From Nitratiruptor sp. YY08-10 (GTDB taxonomy: Bacteria; Campylobacterota; Campylobacteria; Campylobacterales; Nitratiruptoraceae), in the NCBI RefSeq assembly GCF_016629565.1, contig NZ_AP023057.1:1116001-1180000 (forward strand): DNA of 64,000 nucleotides. The letters run 5' to 3'. Within the stretch, counting starts at the first letter, position 1, and each line of letters starts with the position of its first letter. Under the pieces are notes generated by a model. It did no database searches. It had not been told where the DNA came from and saw only the letters and a program-made list of their open reading frames with translations. Shown here piece after piece: positions 27,704 through 36,991 of this stretch. The position numbers and the translations under genes were made by a program.

Positions 27704-28279
27704 GTGTATATTCTGTTTGAGGGAATCGACCGTGCCGGGAAAAGTACCCAGATAGAAAAATTGAAAATGTTGTATCCTGACGCCCTGTATACGAAAGAAC
27801 CTGGTGCTACACCTCTTGGTGAAAAAATACGTGACATCGTACTTCATACGCACAATCCATCTTCATTGGCTGAACTCTTTCTTTTTTTGGCTGACCGGGC
27901 TGAACATATCGAAAAGGTGATAGTGCCAAATTTGCAAAAACGTATCATCAGTGACAGAGGATACATTTCAGGGATCGCATATGCAGCCGTCAAAACTGGT
28001 CTGGATCTGACTACACTGCACAATCTCAATGCAATTGCAATGAAAAATATTTATCCTGATAAAATCATATTTTTGGAACTCAGTGAACAAGAACTTCGAA
28101 ACAGAATGGATGCTTTACCACTTGATTCCATTGAGCAAAGAGGTGTGCAGTATCTTTTACATGTGCAATCGATCATGAAACAAATCATCGAAAATGAACC
28201 AATACCTTCTCTCATCATCGATGCCTCTTTGGATGAAGAGACTATTTTTCATAAAATTTTGACATTTATAAAGGAATGA
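27704..28279 (+). CDS. tmk: thymidylate kinase
   Basis: Phosphorylates dTMP to dTDP. The 191-aa protein begins at a GTG placed immediately after the coaD stop. The P-loop reads FEGIDRAGKSTQ (4-15). The family's usual DGxGKST has Arg-Ala here, a form seen in Campylobacter and Helicobacter. The DRY-like segment IISDRGYISGIAYA (about 85-98) is the conserved dTMP-binding loop. It sits between coaD and hisS in an operon order shared with C. jejuni. Confidence 0.93.
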   Translation: MYILFEGIDRAGKSTQIEKLKMLYPDALYTKEPGATPLGEKIRDIVLHTHNPSSLAELFLFLADRAEHIEKVIVPNLQKRIISDRGYISGIAYAAVKTGLDLTTLHNLNAIAMKNIYPDKIIFLELSEQELRNRMDALPLDSIEQRGVQYLLHVQSIMKQIIENEPIPSLIIDASLDEETIFHKILTFIKE

Positions 28280-28280
28280 A

Positions 28281-29501
28281 ATGGCGATAAAAGCGTTACG
28301 AGGAATGAAAGATATCTTACCACCGCTCAGCGATAAATATATCGATTTTTTGCAAACCGCTTCGCACTATGCACATAACTACGGTTTTTCATATATTGAG
28401 ACCCCCTTACTGGAAGAGACCGCTCTTTTTAAAAGAAGCGTCGGCGAATCGAGCGATATTGTCGGCAAAGAGATGTATCAGTTCATTGATAAAGGGGGAA
28501 ATGACATAGTACTACGACCTGAAGGTACAGCCGGCGTCGTTCGTAGTTTCATCGAACACAAACTGGACCGTCAAGGTGGTATCCATAGATTTTTTTACTA
28601 TGGGTCTATGTTTCGATATGAAAGGCCACAAAAGGGACGTTTTCGTCAGTTCCATCAGTTTGGGGTAGAGAGTTTTGGAGAGCCAAGCGTGTATGAAGAT
28701 GCCGCCATCATCCTTTTGGCCAAAACCATTCTTGATCATTTCAAAATCGATTACAGACTCAAAATAAACTCTCTTGGATGTCCGGTATGCCTCAAACCGT
28801 ATCGAGAGGAGTTGATCAAATTTTTGCAAGATCAGGAGCATATATGTGATGATTGCAAACGAAGACGCAAACTCAATCCTATCCGCGTTCTTGATTGTAA
28901 AAACGAACAGTGCCAAAAAATCTATGAAAACGCTCCAAAACTTCTCAATCATCTGTGCCATGAGTGTGATCAAGAGTTCAAGGCATTGCAAACGATTTTA
29001 GACAATGAAGGTATAGACTATGAAGTGGATGAAAACCTGGTCCGGGGACTCGACTACTATACAAGAACTGCTTTTGAGTTTGTCAGTAACGCTCTTGGGG
29101 CTCAAAATGCCGTGGCAGGCGGAGGACGATACGACAATCTTGTCGAAATGCTCGGCGGAAAACCTACACCGGCAGTCGGTTTTGCCATAGGCATTGAGAG
29201 AATTTTAGATCTAATCGAAGAAAGACCTATCCAAAGAGAAGGATACTTTATCGGTGTTATGCTTCCTGAAGCGCTCAATATCGCTTTTGACATTGCAACC
29301 AAGCTTCGAAAAAGCAATCGGGTCATTATGGAATACAAACCAAAAAGCCTCAAAGCACTGCTCAAAGGCGCAGATAAGCATAATGCAAAATACGCTCTGA
29401 TTATAGGAGAAGATGAGTTCAATGAAGGTCTTGTCTGGATTAAAGATCTTGAAAAGAAAGAGGAAAAAAGAATCGATCTACAAAACTTTTTGGAGCAATA
29501 A
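28281..29501 (+). CDS. hisS: histidyl-tRNA synthetase
   Basis: A class II synthetase of 406 aa. Motif 1 lies near IETPLLEETALF (38-49), and motif 2 is MFRYERPQKGRFRQFHQFG. The histidine loop is VRGLDYYTRTAFEF, and motif 3 is AVGFAIGIERILDL. The insertion domain has a set of cysteine pairs (CPVC, CDDC, CKNEQC, CHEC), a probable zinc-binding insertion seen in many but not all HisS proteins. Its stop overlaps the speA start by 1 bp. The protein is complete. Confidence 0.96.
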   Translation: MAIKALRGMKDILPPLSDKYIDFLQTASHYAHNYGFSYIETPLLEETALFKRSVGESSDIVGKEMYQFIDKGGNDIVLRPEGTAGVVRSFIEHKLDRQGGIHRFFYYGSMFRYERPQKGRFRQFHQFGVESFGEPSVYEDAAIILLAKTILDHFKIDYRLKINSLGCPVCLKPYREELIKFLQDQEHICDDCKRRRKLNPIRVLDCKNEQCQKIYENAPKLLNHLCHECDQEFKALQTILDNEGIDYEVDENLVRGLDYYTRTAFEFVSNALGAQNAVAGGGRYDNLVEMLGGKPTPAVGFAIGIERILDLIEERPIQREGYFIGVMLPEALNIAFDIATKLRKSNRVIMEYKPKSLKALLKGADKHNAKYALIIGEDEFNEGLVWIKDLEKKEEKRIDLQNFLEQ

Positions 29502-31339
29502 TGAAAAATTACGGTATCCATCTGTGGTCCAATGGTGATTTTGTTATCGAAGATGGTGTGGTTAAAGTCAATTATGCCAATAAACCCTCCTTGTATGAGA
29601 TTACAAAGCAGATCAGAGATACCGGAATCCGAGGGCCCGTTCTTCTTCGGTTTCCTCACTTAATCAAAAAACAGATCGACAATCTTTTCAAGGAGTTTCA
29701 AAAATCGATCGACCAATTCAACTATAAAGGAAATTTCAACGCCGTTTTTCCTCTGAAAGTGAACCAGTTTCCCAATTTTGTCTCTTCCTTGGTAGAAATA
29801 GCAAAAGAGTACAACTACGGACTGGAAGCTGGAAGCAAAGCAGAGCTCATCATAGCTATGGCATACAACAACAAAAATGCACCTATTACCGTCAATGGCT
29901 TCAAAGACAAAGGGATGATCACTCTTGGCTTTTTGGCTGCGAAGATGGGATACGACACCACACTTACAATCGAAGGGCTCGGTGAACTGGAAAACATCAT
30001 TGAAGCGGCAAAAGAGTATAAAGACCCGATTCCAAATATCGGTCTTCGTATCCGTTTGCACAGTTCAGGTATCGGCATTTGGGCCAAAAGCGGAGGTATC
30101 AACTCAAAGTTTGGTCTAACGGCAACAGAACTGTTAGAAGCAATGGAGCTTCTAAAAAGGAACGATCTTTTAGAAAAATTCACCATGATCCACTTTCATA
30201 TTGGCAGCCAGATTGGCGAGATCAATCCTGTCAAGAAAGCTTTGCGAGAAGCAGGAAACATCTATGCTGAACTCAAAAAAATGGGAGCCATGAATCTCAG
30301 AAACATCAATCTTGGCGGAGGCCTTGCCGTTGAATACTCCCAGCATGAAAATGTTCATCAAAGAAACTATACCTTGACAGAATTTACCAACGATGTCGTT
30401 TTCCTTCTCAAAGAGATAGCCCAGCAAAAAGGTGTTGAAGAGCCAAATATCTTTACTGAGTCTGGCAGATTTATCGCAGCAAGTCATGCAGTACTCATTG
30501 CACCGGTCCTTGAACTCTTTAGCCAAGAGTATACGGAAAAGGGATTACGACTCAAAGAAAAAAATCCTCCATTGGTACAAGAGCTTTATGACCTGTACAC
30601 CTCGATCAATCCATCCAATGCTATTGAATATTTTCACGATAGCCTCGATCATATGGAATCGCTTCTGACACTATTTGATCTTGGCTATATCGATTTACAA
30701 GATAGAAGCAACACTGAAATTTTGGTGCACCTTATCATCAAAAAAGCGATAGAGCTAACAAAAGACAAAGATCGCTACGAACTCAAACGAATCCAAGACA
30801 GGGTCCAAGAGCGATATCTGCTCAACTTCTCCCTTTTCCAGTCCCTGCCAGACTTTTGGGGTTTGGGACAGCGCTTTCCGGTTATGCCTTTGAATAAACT
30901 TGATCAAACGCCTACGAGAAGTGCCTCACTATGGGATATCACCTGCGATAGTGACGGAGAAATCGATTTCAATGTGGATTATCCTCTTTTCTTGCACGAT
31001 GTGGATCTTTCACAAGAGGAGTATTTTCTTGCTTTTTTCCTTGTTGGAGCCTATCAGGAAATTCTTGGTATGAAACATAATCTCTTCACCCATCCTACAG
31101 AAGTAACCGTTCGTTTTGATCACAATGGGTATAGTTTAGAAAATATGGTAGAAGCCCAAAGTATTCTCGATATCCTGTATGATTTAGACTACGACATCAA
31201 CGAAATCCAGTCCAATCTCAAACAGCTTATTGCACAAAGTAATTGTGAGAATAAAGAGAAACTGTTAGAAATTTTGAGTATTCTTCTGCATGAAAACAAT
31301 TATCTGAAAATTTCTCAAAAAAAGGAAAGCGATGCGTAA
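29501..31339 (+). CDS. speA: biosynthetic arginine decarboxylase
   Basis: Converts arginine to agmatine, the first step of polyamine synthesis by the agmatine route. The 612-aa protein is a fold-type III PLP enzyme with [14 protein letters not shown] (the PLP lysine in PLKVNQ), HFHIGSQIG, the glycine-rich phosphate site [10 protein letters not shown] and [18 protein letters not shown]. jejuni carries the same gene between hisS and cysE. It is co-transcribed (1 bp and 8 bp overlaps on its two sides). Family length is about 630 aa, so it is intact. Confidence 0.95.
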   Translation: MKNYGIHLWSNGDFVIEDGVVKVNYANKPSLYEITKQIRDTGIRGPVLLRFPHLIKKQIDNLFKEFQKSIDQFNYKGNFNAVFPLKVNQFPNFVSSLVEIAKEYNYGLEAGSKAELIIAMAYNNKNAPITVNGFKDKGMITLGFLAAKMGYDTTLTIEGLGELENIIEAAKEYKDPIPNIGLRIRLHSSGIGIWAKSGGINSKFGLTATELLEAMELLKRNDLLEKFTMIHFHIGSQIGEINPVKKALREAGNIYAELKKMGAMNLRNINLGGGLAVEYSQHENVHQRNYTLTEFTNDVVFLLKEIAQQKGVEEPNIFTESGRFIAASHAVLIAPVLELFSQEYTEKGLRLKEKNPPLVQELYDLYTSINPSNAIEYFHDSLDHMESLLTLFDLGYIDLQDRSNTEILVHLIIKKAIELTKDKDRYELKRIQDRVQERYLLNFSLFQSLPDFWGLGQRFPVMPLNKLDQTPTRSASLWDITCDSDGEIDFNVDYPLFLHDVDLSQEEYFLAFFLVGAYQEILGMKHNLFTHPTEVTVRFDHNGYSLENMVEAQSILDILYDLDYDINEIQSNLKQLIAQSNCENKEKLLEILSILLHENNYLKISQKKESDA

Positions 31340-32048
31340 ACTCTCTCTCTTTGAACAGATCAAAGAGGACTTCTCTATCGTATGGGAGCGAGACCCAGCG
31401 ATCCATTCCAAGTTTGAACTCTTTACAAACTATCCGGGTGTTTGGAGTATCTTTTGGTATCGCATCGCGCATCGACTCTACCAAAAAGGATGGAAACTCT
31501 TTGCCAGAATGATCATGGGAATCAATCAAGTTTTTACAGGAATCGATATCCATCCAGCAGCAAAAATCGGTAGACGCGTCTTTATCGACCATGGTATAGG
31601 AGTGGTCATAGGAGAGACGACGGAGATAGGCAATGATGTTCTGATCTACCAGCAAGTCACACTAGGAGGCGTGAGTCTGAGTCATGGGAAACGCCACCCA
31701 ACCATAGAAGATGGTGTCGTTATAGGTGCCGGGGCAAAAGTCTTGGGCAATATAACCATAGGAAAAAATGCCAAGATAGGAGCCAACTCCGTGGTCGTCA
31801 AGGATGTTCCGGCTGAATCTACCGCTGTCGGAATCCCGGCACGGGTTGTCAGCAAAGGACTTGATAAAGGAAAACTATCGCACAATAAACTTCCAGATAT
31901 TGACAAGGAGCTCTTTGAGTACCTTTTGAAACGTTTCGCACTTTTGGAGCATGCTTACATGAGTGGTGATAAGAATTTGCTTAAAAAAGAGGAAGAATTG
32001 GATACAATATACCAAGAATTTTTGAAATCTATGAAGCTAAAGGATTGA
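31332..32048 (+). CDS. cysE: serine O-acetyltransferase
   Basis: Makes O-acetylserine from serine and acetyl-CoA for cysteine synthesis. The 238-aa protein has the N-terminal helical domain and the left-handed beta-helix with hexapeptide repeats: [20 protein letters not shown] (catalytic His in DHG), [19 protein letters not shown] and [15 protein letters not shown]-terminal tail of about 40 residues follows. The length is near that of the short bacterial CysE. It overlaps speA by 8 bp. Confidence 0.93.
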   Translation: MRKLSLFEQIKEDFSIVWERDPAIHSKFELFTNYPGVWSIFWYRIAHRLYQKGWKLFARMIMGINQVFTGIDIHPAAKIGRRVFIDHGIGVVIGETTEIGNDVLIYQQVTLGGVSLSHGKRHPTIEDGVVIGAGAKVLGNITIGKNAKIGANSVVVKDVPAESTAVGIPARVVSKGLDKGKLSHNKLPDIDKELFEYLLKRFALLEHAYMSGDKNLLKKEEELDTIYQEFLKSMKLKD

Positions 32049-32049
32049 A

Positions 32050-33216
32050 ATGTTATCCCATAGAATCAATCAACTTTCAGAATCTCTTACTATGGCCATA
32101 ACAGCCTTGGCAAAGGAACTCAAGGCAAACGGAAAAGATGTGTTGAGTTTCTCTGCAGGAGAGCCCGATTTTGATACTCCAAAGGCTGTCAAAGAGGCTG
32201 CAATCAATGCAATCAAAGAGGGTTTTACAAAATACACAGCCGTAGACGGCATTCCGGAGCTCAAAGCCGCTATCGTTGATAAGCTCAAAAGAGACAATAA
32301 TCTTACGTATAAACCAGAACACATCATCGTAAGCAACGGCGCAAAACAGAGCCTTTTCAATCTCACTCAAGCTCTCATTGACGAGGGAGACGAAGTTGTC
32401 ATTCCTTCACCTTATTGGGTGACCTACCCCGAGCTTGTCAAATATGCCGGAGGCAAACCTGTGATCATCGAAACAGATGAGAAAACAGGTTTTAAAATCA
32501 CACCAGAACAACTCCAAGAAGCAATTACACCCAAAACAAAACTACTTATTCTCACTACACCATCCAATCCAACGGGAGCGGTCTACTCAAAAGAGGAGCT
32601 AGAAGCCCTTGCAACAGTACTTGAAGGAACGAATGTATATGTAGCAAGTGACGAAATGTATGAAAAGCTTGTTTATGATAATCTTGCATTTACAAGTGCG
32701 GCATCAATTAGTGAAGATATGCACAAAAGAACGATAACGATCAATGGCCTCAGTAAGTCAGCAGCGATGACTGGCTGGAGATTTGGCTATCTCGCTTCAA
32801 CCAATACGGAGCTTATAAAAGCAATGAAGAAACTACAAAGCCAAAGTACTTCCAACATCTGCTCCATTACGCAAAAAGCTGCCATTCCTGGACTTGATGG
32901 TACGATCGATGATGAAATCGAGATGATGCGAAAAGCCTTTGAGCAAAGAAGAGACGAAGCGGTACAACTTCTCAATGACATAGATGGTCTTTCCGTTTTA
33001 AAACCACAAGGGGCATTCTATCTGTTTGTCAACCATAGTGCCGTAGAACAAGATAGCATGAAATTTGCCAAAGATCTTCTCGAAAAAGAGGGCGTTGCCG
33101 TCGTGCCTGGCATCGGGTTTGGGAGTGAAGGTTATTTTCGATTCAGTTTCGCAACCGATATCGATACAATTCGAGAAGGAATTCAGCGCATCAAAAATTT
33201 TGTCTCCAACTATTAA
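32050..33216 (+). CDS. aspC: aspartate aminotransferase (class I, subgroup gamma-like)
   Basis: A 388-aa PLP enzyme that moves the amino group between glutamate and oxaloacetate. It has FSAGEPDFDTP (about 35-45), SNGAKQSLFNLTQAL, TPSNPTGAVY, SDEMYEKLVYD and the PLP-lysine segment GLSKSAAMTGWRFGY. RFSFATD near the end holds the alpha-carboxylate Arg. The family also contains aminotransferases with wider specificity, including prephenate aminotransferase, so the exact substrate is less certain than the family. It lies 1 bp after cysE. C. jejuni aspB has the same position. Confidence 0.9.
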   Translation: MLSHRINQLSESLTMAITALAKELKANGKDVLSFSAGEPDFDTPKAVKEAAINAIKEGFTKYTAVDGIPELKAAIVDKLKRDNNLTYKPEHIIVSNGAKQSLFNLTQALIDEGDEVVIPSPYWVTYPELVKYAGGKPVIIETDEKTGFKITPEQLQEAITPKTKLLILTTPSNPTGAVYSKEELEALATVLEGTNVYVASDEMYEKLVYDNLAFTSAASISEDMHKRTITINGLSKSAAMTGWRFGYLASTNTELIKAMKKLQSQSTSNICSITQKAAIPGLDGTIDDEIEMMRKAFEQRRDEAVQLLNDIDGLSVLKPQGAFYLFVNHSAVEQDSMKFAKDLLEKEGVAVVPGIGFGSEGYFRFSFATDIDTIREGIQRIKNFVSNY

Positions 33217-33243
33217 GGGCTCTTTGGCCCTTGTAAAGGCCAA
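33215..33243 (+). promoter_or_regulatory. two alternative hairpins in the leader of the ribonucleotide reductase gene
   Basis: AAGGGC (33215-33220) can pair with GCCCTT (33227-33232). TTGGCC (33224-33229) can instead pair with GGCCAA (33238-33243). The two stems share 33227-33229, so they exclude each other. The second covers part of the AAAGG ribosome site at 33235-33239. The geometry suggests a small translational switch, but stems of 6 bp can arise by chance. Confidence 0.35.
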
Positions 33244-33245
33244 CC

Positions 33246-35222
33246 ATGTATGTAGAGCATTTTTTTACACTCTCCTCTCAAACGAAAGAGCTTCTGCAAA
33301 ACACACCCTATCAGTTTGGATTTGGACTACTGGGAGAAGTGACTTTCTACAGAAGCTACAGCCGGATTAAAGAGGATGGTACGAATGAACATTGGCCAGA
33401 TACAGTCATACGTGTCACAGAAGGTATCTTTTCTATACGAAAAAATCACGCACTCAATTATCATCTTCCCTGGAACGAAAATGAGGCCCAAGAATTTGCA
33501 AAATATTTTGCCTTAAGTATGCTGCAATTCAAATGGCTTCCTCCCGGACGAGGATTGTGGATGATGGGTACTCGTTACATGTATGAAAGAGGAAGTGCGG
33601 GTTTATATAATTGTGCCGCCGTCGATACAGCTGATTTAGCACATGCAGCAGACTGGGCCATGGATATGCTGATGGTAGGAGCAGGTGTTGGCTTCAATAC
33701 AGCATGGAGTGGCAAAGCAACCAGACCCGATAAAACTCATCCTAAGATGTATGTAATAGATGACAGCAAAGAGGGATGGGTCAAATCGGTTCGTTTGTTG
33801 ATACAGAGCTATACCGACAATGCTCCATTCTACAGGTTTGATTATTCCAAAATCCGTCCTGCCGGATCTCCTTTGAAAACTTTCGGTGGAGTCGCACCAG
33901 GTCCCGAGCCTCTGAAAAGACTGCATAAAAATATAGAAAAGATTCTAGATGATTATGTAGATAAAAAAATTGACAAGACAAGATGTGTTGTTGATCTATT
34001 TAATAATATCGGTCTTTGCGTCGTTTCTGGAAACATCAGGCGATCAGCTGAGATTGCAATAGGAAAGCCAGAGGATGAGACATTTTTATATCTTAAAGAT
34101 TATGAAAAATTTCCTGATAGAAAAGAGTTTGGATGGATATCCAACAATTCTGTAGTCATTGAAAATCTGGATGATTTTCACTTCATAGATGCAATAACAC
34201 CATTGATCGCGACCAATGGCGAGCCAGGTCTCTTGCACCTTGAAAATATGCAAAAGTTTGGACGCTTTGGAGAGATCGTTCCAGATAAGGCATGGCTCAG
34301 CAATCCTTGTGGAGAGATTGCTCTTGAAGGATATGAGCTGTGCAACCTAAGCGAAATTTTCGTATCAAAATGTAAAAACGAAAAAGAGTTTTTGCAGCTT
34401 ATTGAGTATGCGACATTCTACGCTTCCACCGTCAATCTTTTACCGACTCACAGAGCAGAAACGAATGAAATCATTGCAAGAAATAGAAGAATTGGTGTCA
34501 GCGTTTCAGGTGTAGCAGATGCTATCGAAAAATTTGGACTGGAAACCCTCATCAAATGGCTGCGTAAAGGGTATAAAAAGGTACGCGCTGTCAATGAAAG
34601 ATTGGCAAAGGAAGCCGGAATTCCCGTATCACTGAAAGTAACATGTGTCAAGCCTTCCGGTACCATCAGCATACTGGCTGGAACGAGTCCAGGAATGCAC
34701 TATCCTCTCGCCACATATGCTCTGAGACGTATTCGAATCGGCAAAACATCAAAACTAGCAAAACTTTTGATAGAATCCGGTCTTTCGTATGAAGAGGATC
34801 TGTATGATACAAATTCCTATGTATTTTCATTTCCCATCCGTTACGAAAATCCTCGATCAATAAAAGAAGTAGAGATCTATGAACAGATGCTGGTACTCTC
34901 TATGCTACAAAGAGAATGGGCAGACAATATGGTATCCAATACCATACAATTTGACCCTTCCCGTTACAATGCAAAAGATCTTAGCCAAATTATTAAATAT
35001 TTTTTACCTATGATAAAATCGTTAACCCTCTTGCCAAAAGAAGAAACGGTTTATCCACAAATGCCTTTTGAATCTATAAGTGAAATGGAGTATAAAGAAA
35101 AAGTTTCGCAACTTCCAACTATCAAATGGAATCAATTAAGTGGACACCATGCTGACTCTGAGCGCTTTTGCAGCGCCCGAAGTTGTGAAATAAATCAGTC
35201 CCCACCGATACTCTCATCTTGA
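33246..35222 (+). CDS. nrdJ: adenosylcobalamin-dependent ribonucleoside-triphosphate reductase (class II, monomeric type)
   Basis: Reduces ribonucleotides to deoxyribonucleotides using a B12 radical, without oxygen. The 658-aa protein resembles the Lactobacillus leichmannii-type monomeric enzyme: [13 protein letters not shown] and the first redox Cys123 (LYNCAAVD), [17 protein letters not shown], then Cys355-Glu357 (NPCGEI) and Cys366 (CNL), the thiyl-radical set with the family's 11-residue spacing. A C-terminal CSARSC pair matches the family's redox tail spacing (two Cys with four between). It is shorter than the roughly 740-aa reference. No ATP-cone is visible. The start has AAAGG 6 nt upstream. 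Confidence 0.88.
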   Translation: MYVEHFFTLSSQTKELLQNTPYQFGFGLLGEVTFYRSYSRIKEDGTNEHWPDTVIRVTEGIFSIRKNHALNYHLPWNENEAQEFAKYFALSMLQFKWLPPGRGLWMMGTRYMYERGSAGLYNCAAVDTADLAHAADWAMDMLMVGAGVGFNTAWSGKATRPDKTHPKMYVIDDSKEGWVKSVRLLIQSYTDNAPFYRFDYSKIRPAGSPLKTFGGVAPGPEPLKRLHKNIEKILDDYVDKKIDKTRCVVDLFNNIGLCVVSGNIRRSAEIAIGKPEDETFLYLKDYEKFPDRKEFGWISNNSVVIENLDDFHFIDAITPLIATNGEPGLLHLENMQKFGRFGEIVPDKAWLSNPCGEIALEGYELCNLSEIFVSKCKNEKEFLQLIEYATFYASTVNLLPTHRAETNEIIARNRRIGVSVSGVADAIEKFGLETLIKWLRKGYKKVRAVNERLAKEAGIPVSLKVTCVKPSGTISILAGTSPGMHYPLATYALRRIRIGKTSKLAKLLIESGLSYEEDLYDTNSYVFSFPIRYENPRSIKEVEIYEQMLVLSMLQREWADNMVSNTIQFDPSRYNAKDLSQIIKYFLPMIKSLTLLPKEETVYPQMPFESISEMEYKEKVSQLPTIKWNQLSGHHADSERFCSARSCEINQSPPILSS

Positions 35223-35491
35223 TCAAGTGGTTTTGCTGATTCGTCTGGAATATAATCTTTTCCATACTCTTTTTTTGCAAGTTCCAAAGCTTCAATCAAA
35301 TCATCGATATTTTCATAAGGGATATGAACTTTCCACTCTGGATTGAGTGCGTTTCCTTTCAGTGAGATACCGATACTCACAACAGGTTCACTGTCTGGAC
35401 CATATGGTTCGGTTATGTGTGCAACACTTACGACACCCTCTTTTGTCCCGTAGAGATTAAAAAGCTTGATTTCACTATGTGTTTTTGCCAT
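35195..35491 (-). CDS. 98-aa conserved-looking protein of unknown function
   Basis: A small acidic soluble protein with an alternating strand/helix pattern: [30 protein letters not shown], then [18 protein letters not shown] and a disordered Asp/Glu-rich tail. I set the start at 35491 because AAGGAGG lies 6 nt upstream; the open frame before it lacks a ribosome site. Its last 28 bp overlap the end of nrdJ on the other strand. I recognise no domain. It precedes lpxD on the minus strand but points away from it only by 9-bp spacing at the lpxD stop, so lpxD may read into it or end before it. Confidence 0.65.
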   Translation of the reverse strand: MAKTHSEIKLFNLYGTKEGVVSVAHITEPYGPDSEPVVSIGISLKGNALNPEWKVHIPYENIDDLIEALELAKKEYGKDYIPDESAKPLDQDESIGGD

Positions 35492-35560
35492 CTTCAGCCT
35501 CCTTTTGCTGTTTACAAAGATTATAACATAGGAGGCAAAAGATATTTGCAACTTTTATCG

Positions 35561-36556
35561 CTAAAGTTTTCCTTTTTTAATAAGTCTCGCCAAAAGAGCT
35601 TGCAATTTGAGCCACTCTTTATGCAGCATCAAAGGAAAGCCCGCATAAGTTTTGCCACCAGGAATCGATTTCGTCACGCCTCCACGAGCGGCGATAACAG
35701 CAAAGTCACCGATTTCAAGATGCCCTGCCGTGGCACTTTGGCCTCCCATGACAACATTTCTACCAAGCTTGGAAGAACCAGATATTCCAACTTGGGAAGC
35801 CATGAGAACATTTTCACCTATTTCACAGTTGTGTCCTATCTGGATGAGATTATCCAGTTTTGTTCCCGATTTGATAAGGGTAGTGTCAAAAACGGCTCGA
35901 TCGATTGTGCAGTTTGCTCCAATTTCTACATCATCCTCAATGACAACATTGCCATTTTGATAGATTTTGATGTGTTTGCCCTCTTTTGTATGGGCAAATC
36001 CGTATCCGTCACTCCCTATGACAGTTCCTGCATGGATAATGCAATTGTTTCCGATTACACAGTCTCGATATACTGTTACATTTGGATATAAAATCGTATC
36101 AGAACCTATCGTAACGTTATCTCCTATGACAACGCCCGGCATCAATGTGACATTGTCGCCGATAACACTGTCATATCCAATGGAGACATTTTTGGCTATT
36201 TGACAGTTTTTTCCGATTTTGGGAGGATTGCCACTTGTTTGCATAGGAGGCTTTGCAAAAAGTTTGGAAACAAAAGCGAGAGCCAGGTAAGGTTCATCGC
36301 TTAAAAGTGCGCTCACACCTTGTGGAAGATAGGAGAGGTGCTCTTTTTTGACAATAACAGCACCCGCTCTTGTGCGTTGTAATAAAGGTATATATTTTTC
36401 ATTCTCCAAAAAGGAGAGTTCATCCTCTTGTGCTTTGTCCAAAGATTGAAGTCTTGTAATTGTCTTATTTTCTCCTATCAACTCATAACCGAATCGATCG
36501 GCTATGGATTGAAGATCGATATTAGCGCTCAATTGCAACAACTCCGCTTCGAACAA
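35561..36556 (-). CDS. lpxD: UDP-3-O-(3-hydroxyacyl)glucosamine N-acyltransferase
   Basis: Adds the N-linked acyl chain in lipid A synthesis. The protein (up to 331 aa) has the N-terminal uridine-binding domain and a long left-handed beta-helix of hexapeptide repeats (about 112-300). The catalytic His is His242 in [12 protein letters not shown], near the E. coli position. The start is uncertain: the frame opens with TTG at 36556, but a GCGGAG site lies before in-frame TTGs at 36538 and 36532, and the family usually begins there ([15 protein letters not shown]). It overlaps ilvH by about 10-35 bp accordingly. Confidence 0.92.
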   Translation of the reverse strand: MFEAELLQLSANIDLQSIADRFGYELIGENKTITRLQSLDKAQEDELSFLENEKYIPLLQRTRAGAVIVKKEHLSYLPQGVSALLSDEPYLALAFVSKLFAKPPMQTSGNPPKIGKNCQIAKNVSIGYDSVIGDNVTLMPGVVIGDNVTIGSDTILYPNVTVYRDCVIGNNCIIHAGTVIGSDGYGFAHTKEGKHIKIYQNGNVVIEDDVEIGANCTIDRAVFDTTLIKSGTKLDNLIQIGHNCEIGENVLMASQVGISGSSKLGRNVVMGGQSATAGHLEIGDFAVIAARGGVTKSIPGGKTYAGFPLMLHKEWLKLQALLARLIKKGKL

Positions 36557-36989
36557 TCTCTTTAGGATTAAAACGCTTCAAGGCCGAGACAAAATTTGCA
36601 ATTCTGCTGGGTTCATCCGCAGCCATGATGATGGCACTGTCTTGTCCAATATTAACGATATTCCCGTTATAGGCTCTACAAAGAGCCTCTACATCCGCCA
36701 AACGTTCTTCAAGTGGAATTTTTGCCATAACCATCTCTTTTTCTATCAAATCGGTGTGCTCGATAACTTTATACACAGGAATCAATTTATGCAACTGTTT
36801 GATAATCTGCTCAATCACTCTCAAGCTACCACTTGTTACGATCGTCAAACGGGAATACTTACTCCCCGGTATAGGAGCCACCGTAAGCGATTCGATGTTG
36901 TATCCTCTGGCTGCAAAAAGTCCTGTTATTCGCGTCAATACACCATGCTCGTTCAAAACAATTACAGATATTACTCTTCTTTCAATCAT
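36522..36989 (-). CDS. ilvH: acetolactate synthase, small regulatory subunit
   Basis: The ACT-domain subunit that activates IlvB and confers valine feedback. The 155-aa protein begins [32 protein letters not shown], a typical ACT fold (about 3-75), followed by the C-terminal ACT-like domain (residues 80-155). I chose ATG 36989 with AAGGA 6 nt upstream over a TTG two codons before. The ilvB stop lies 2 bp upstream. The length is typical. Confidence 0.94.
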   Translation of the reverse strand: MIERRVISVIVLNEHGVLTRITGLFAARGYNIESLTVAPIPGSKYSRLTIVTSGSLRVIEQIIKQLHKLIPVYKVIEHTDLIEKEMVMAKIPLEERLADVEALCRAYNGNIVNIGQDSAIIMAADEPSRIANFVSALKRFNPKEIVRSGVVAIER

Positions 36990-36991
36990 GA

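Noticed and set aside
33205-33248. Cobalamin riboswitch before the B12-dependent reductase
   Set aside because: Only 29 bp separate the genes, far too short for a cobalamin aptamer, and no B12-box motif is seen.
35417-36091. 224-codon open frame on the plus strand across lpxD and the 98-aa gene
   Set aside because: The minus strand encodes a clear LpxD beta-helix; this frame is its complement with a Cys/Phe/Tyr-rich composition.
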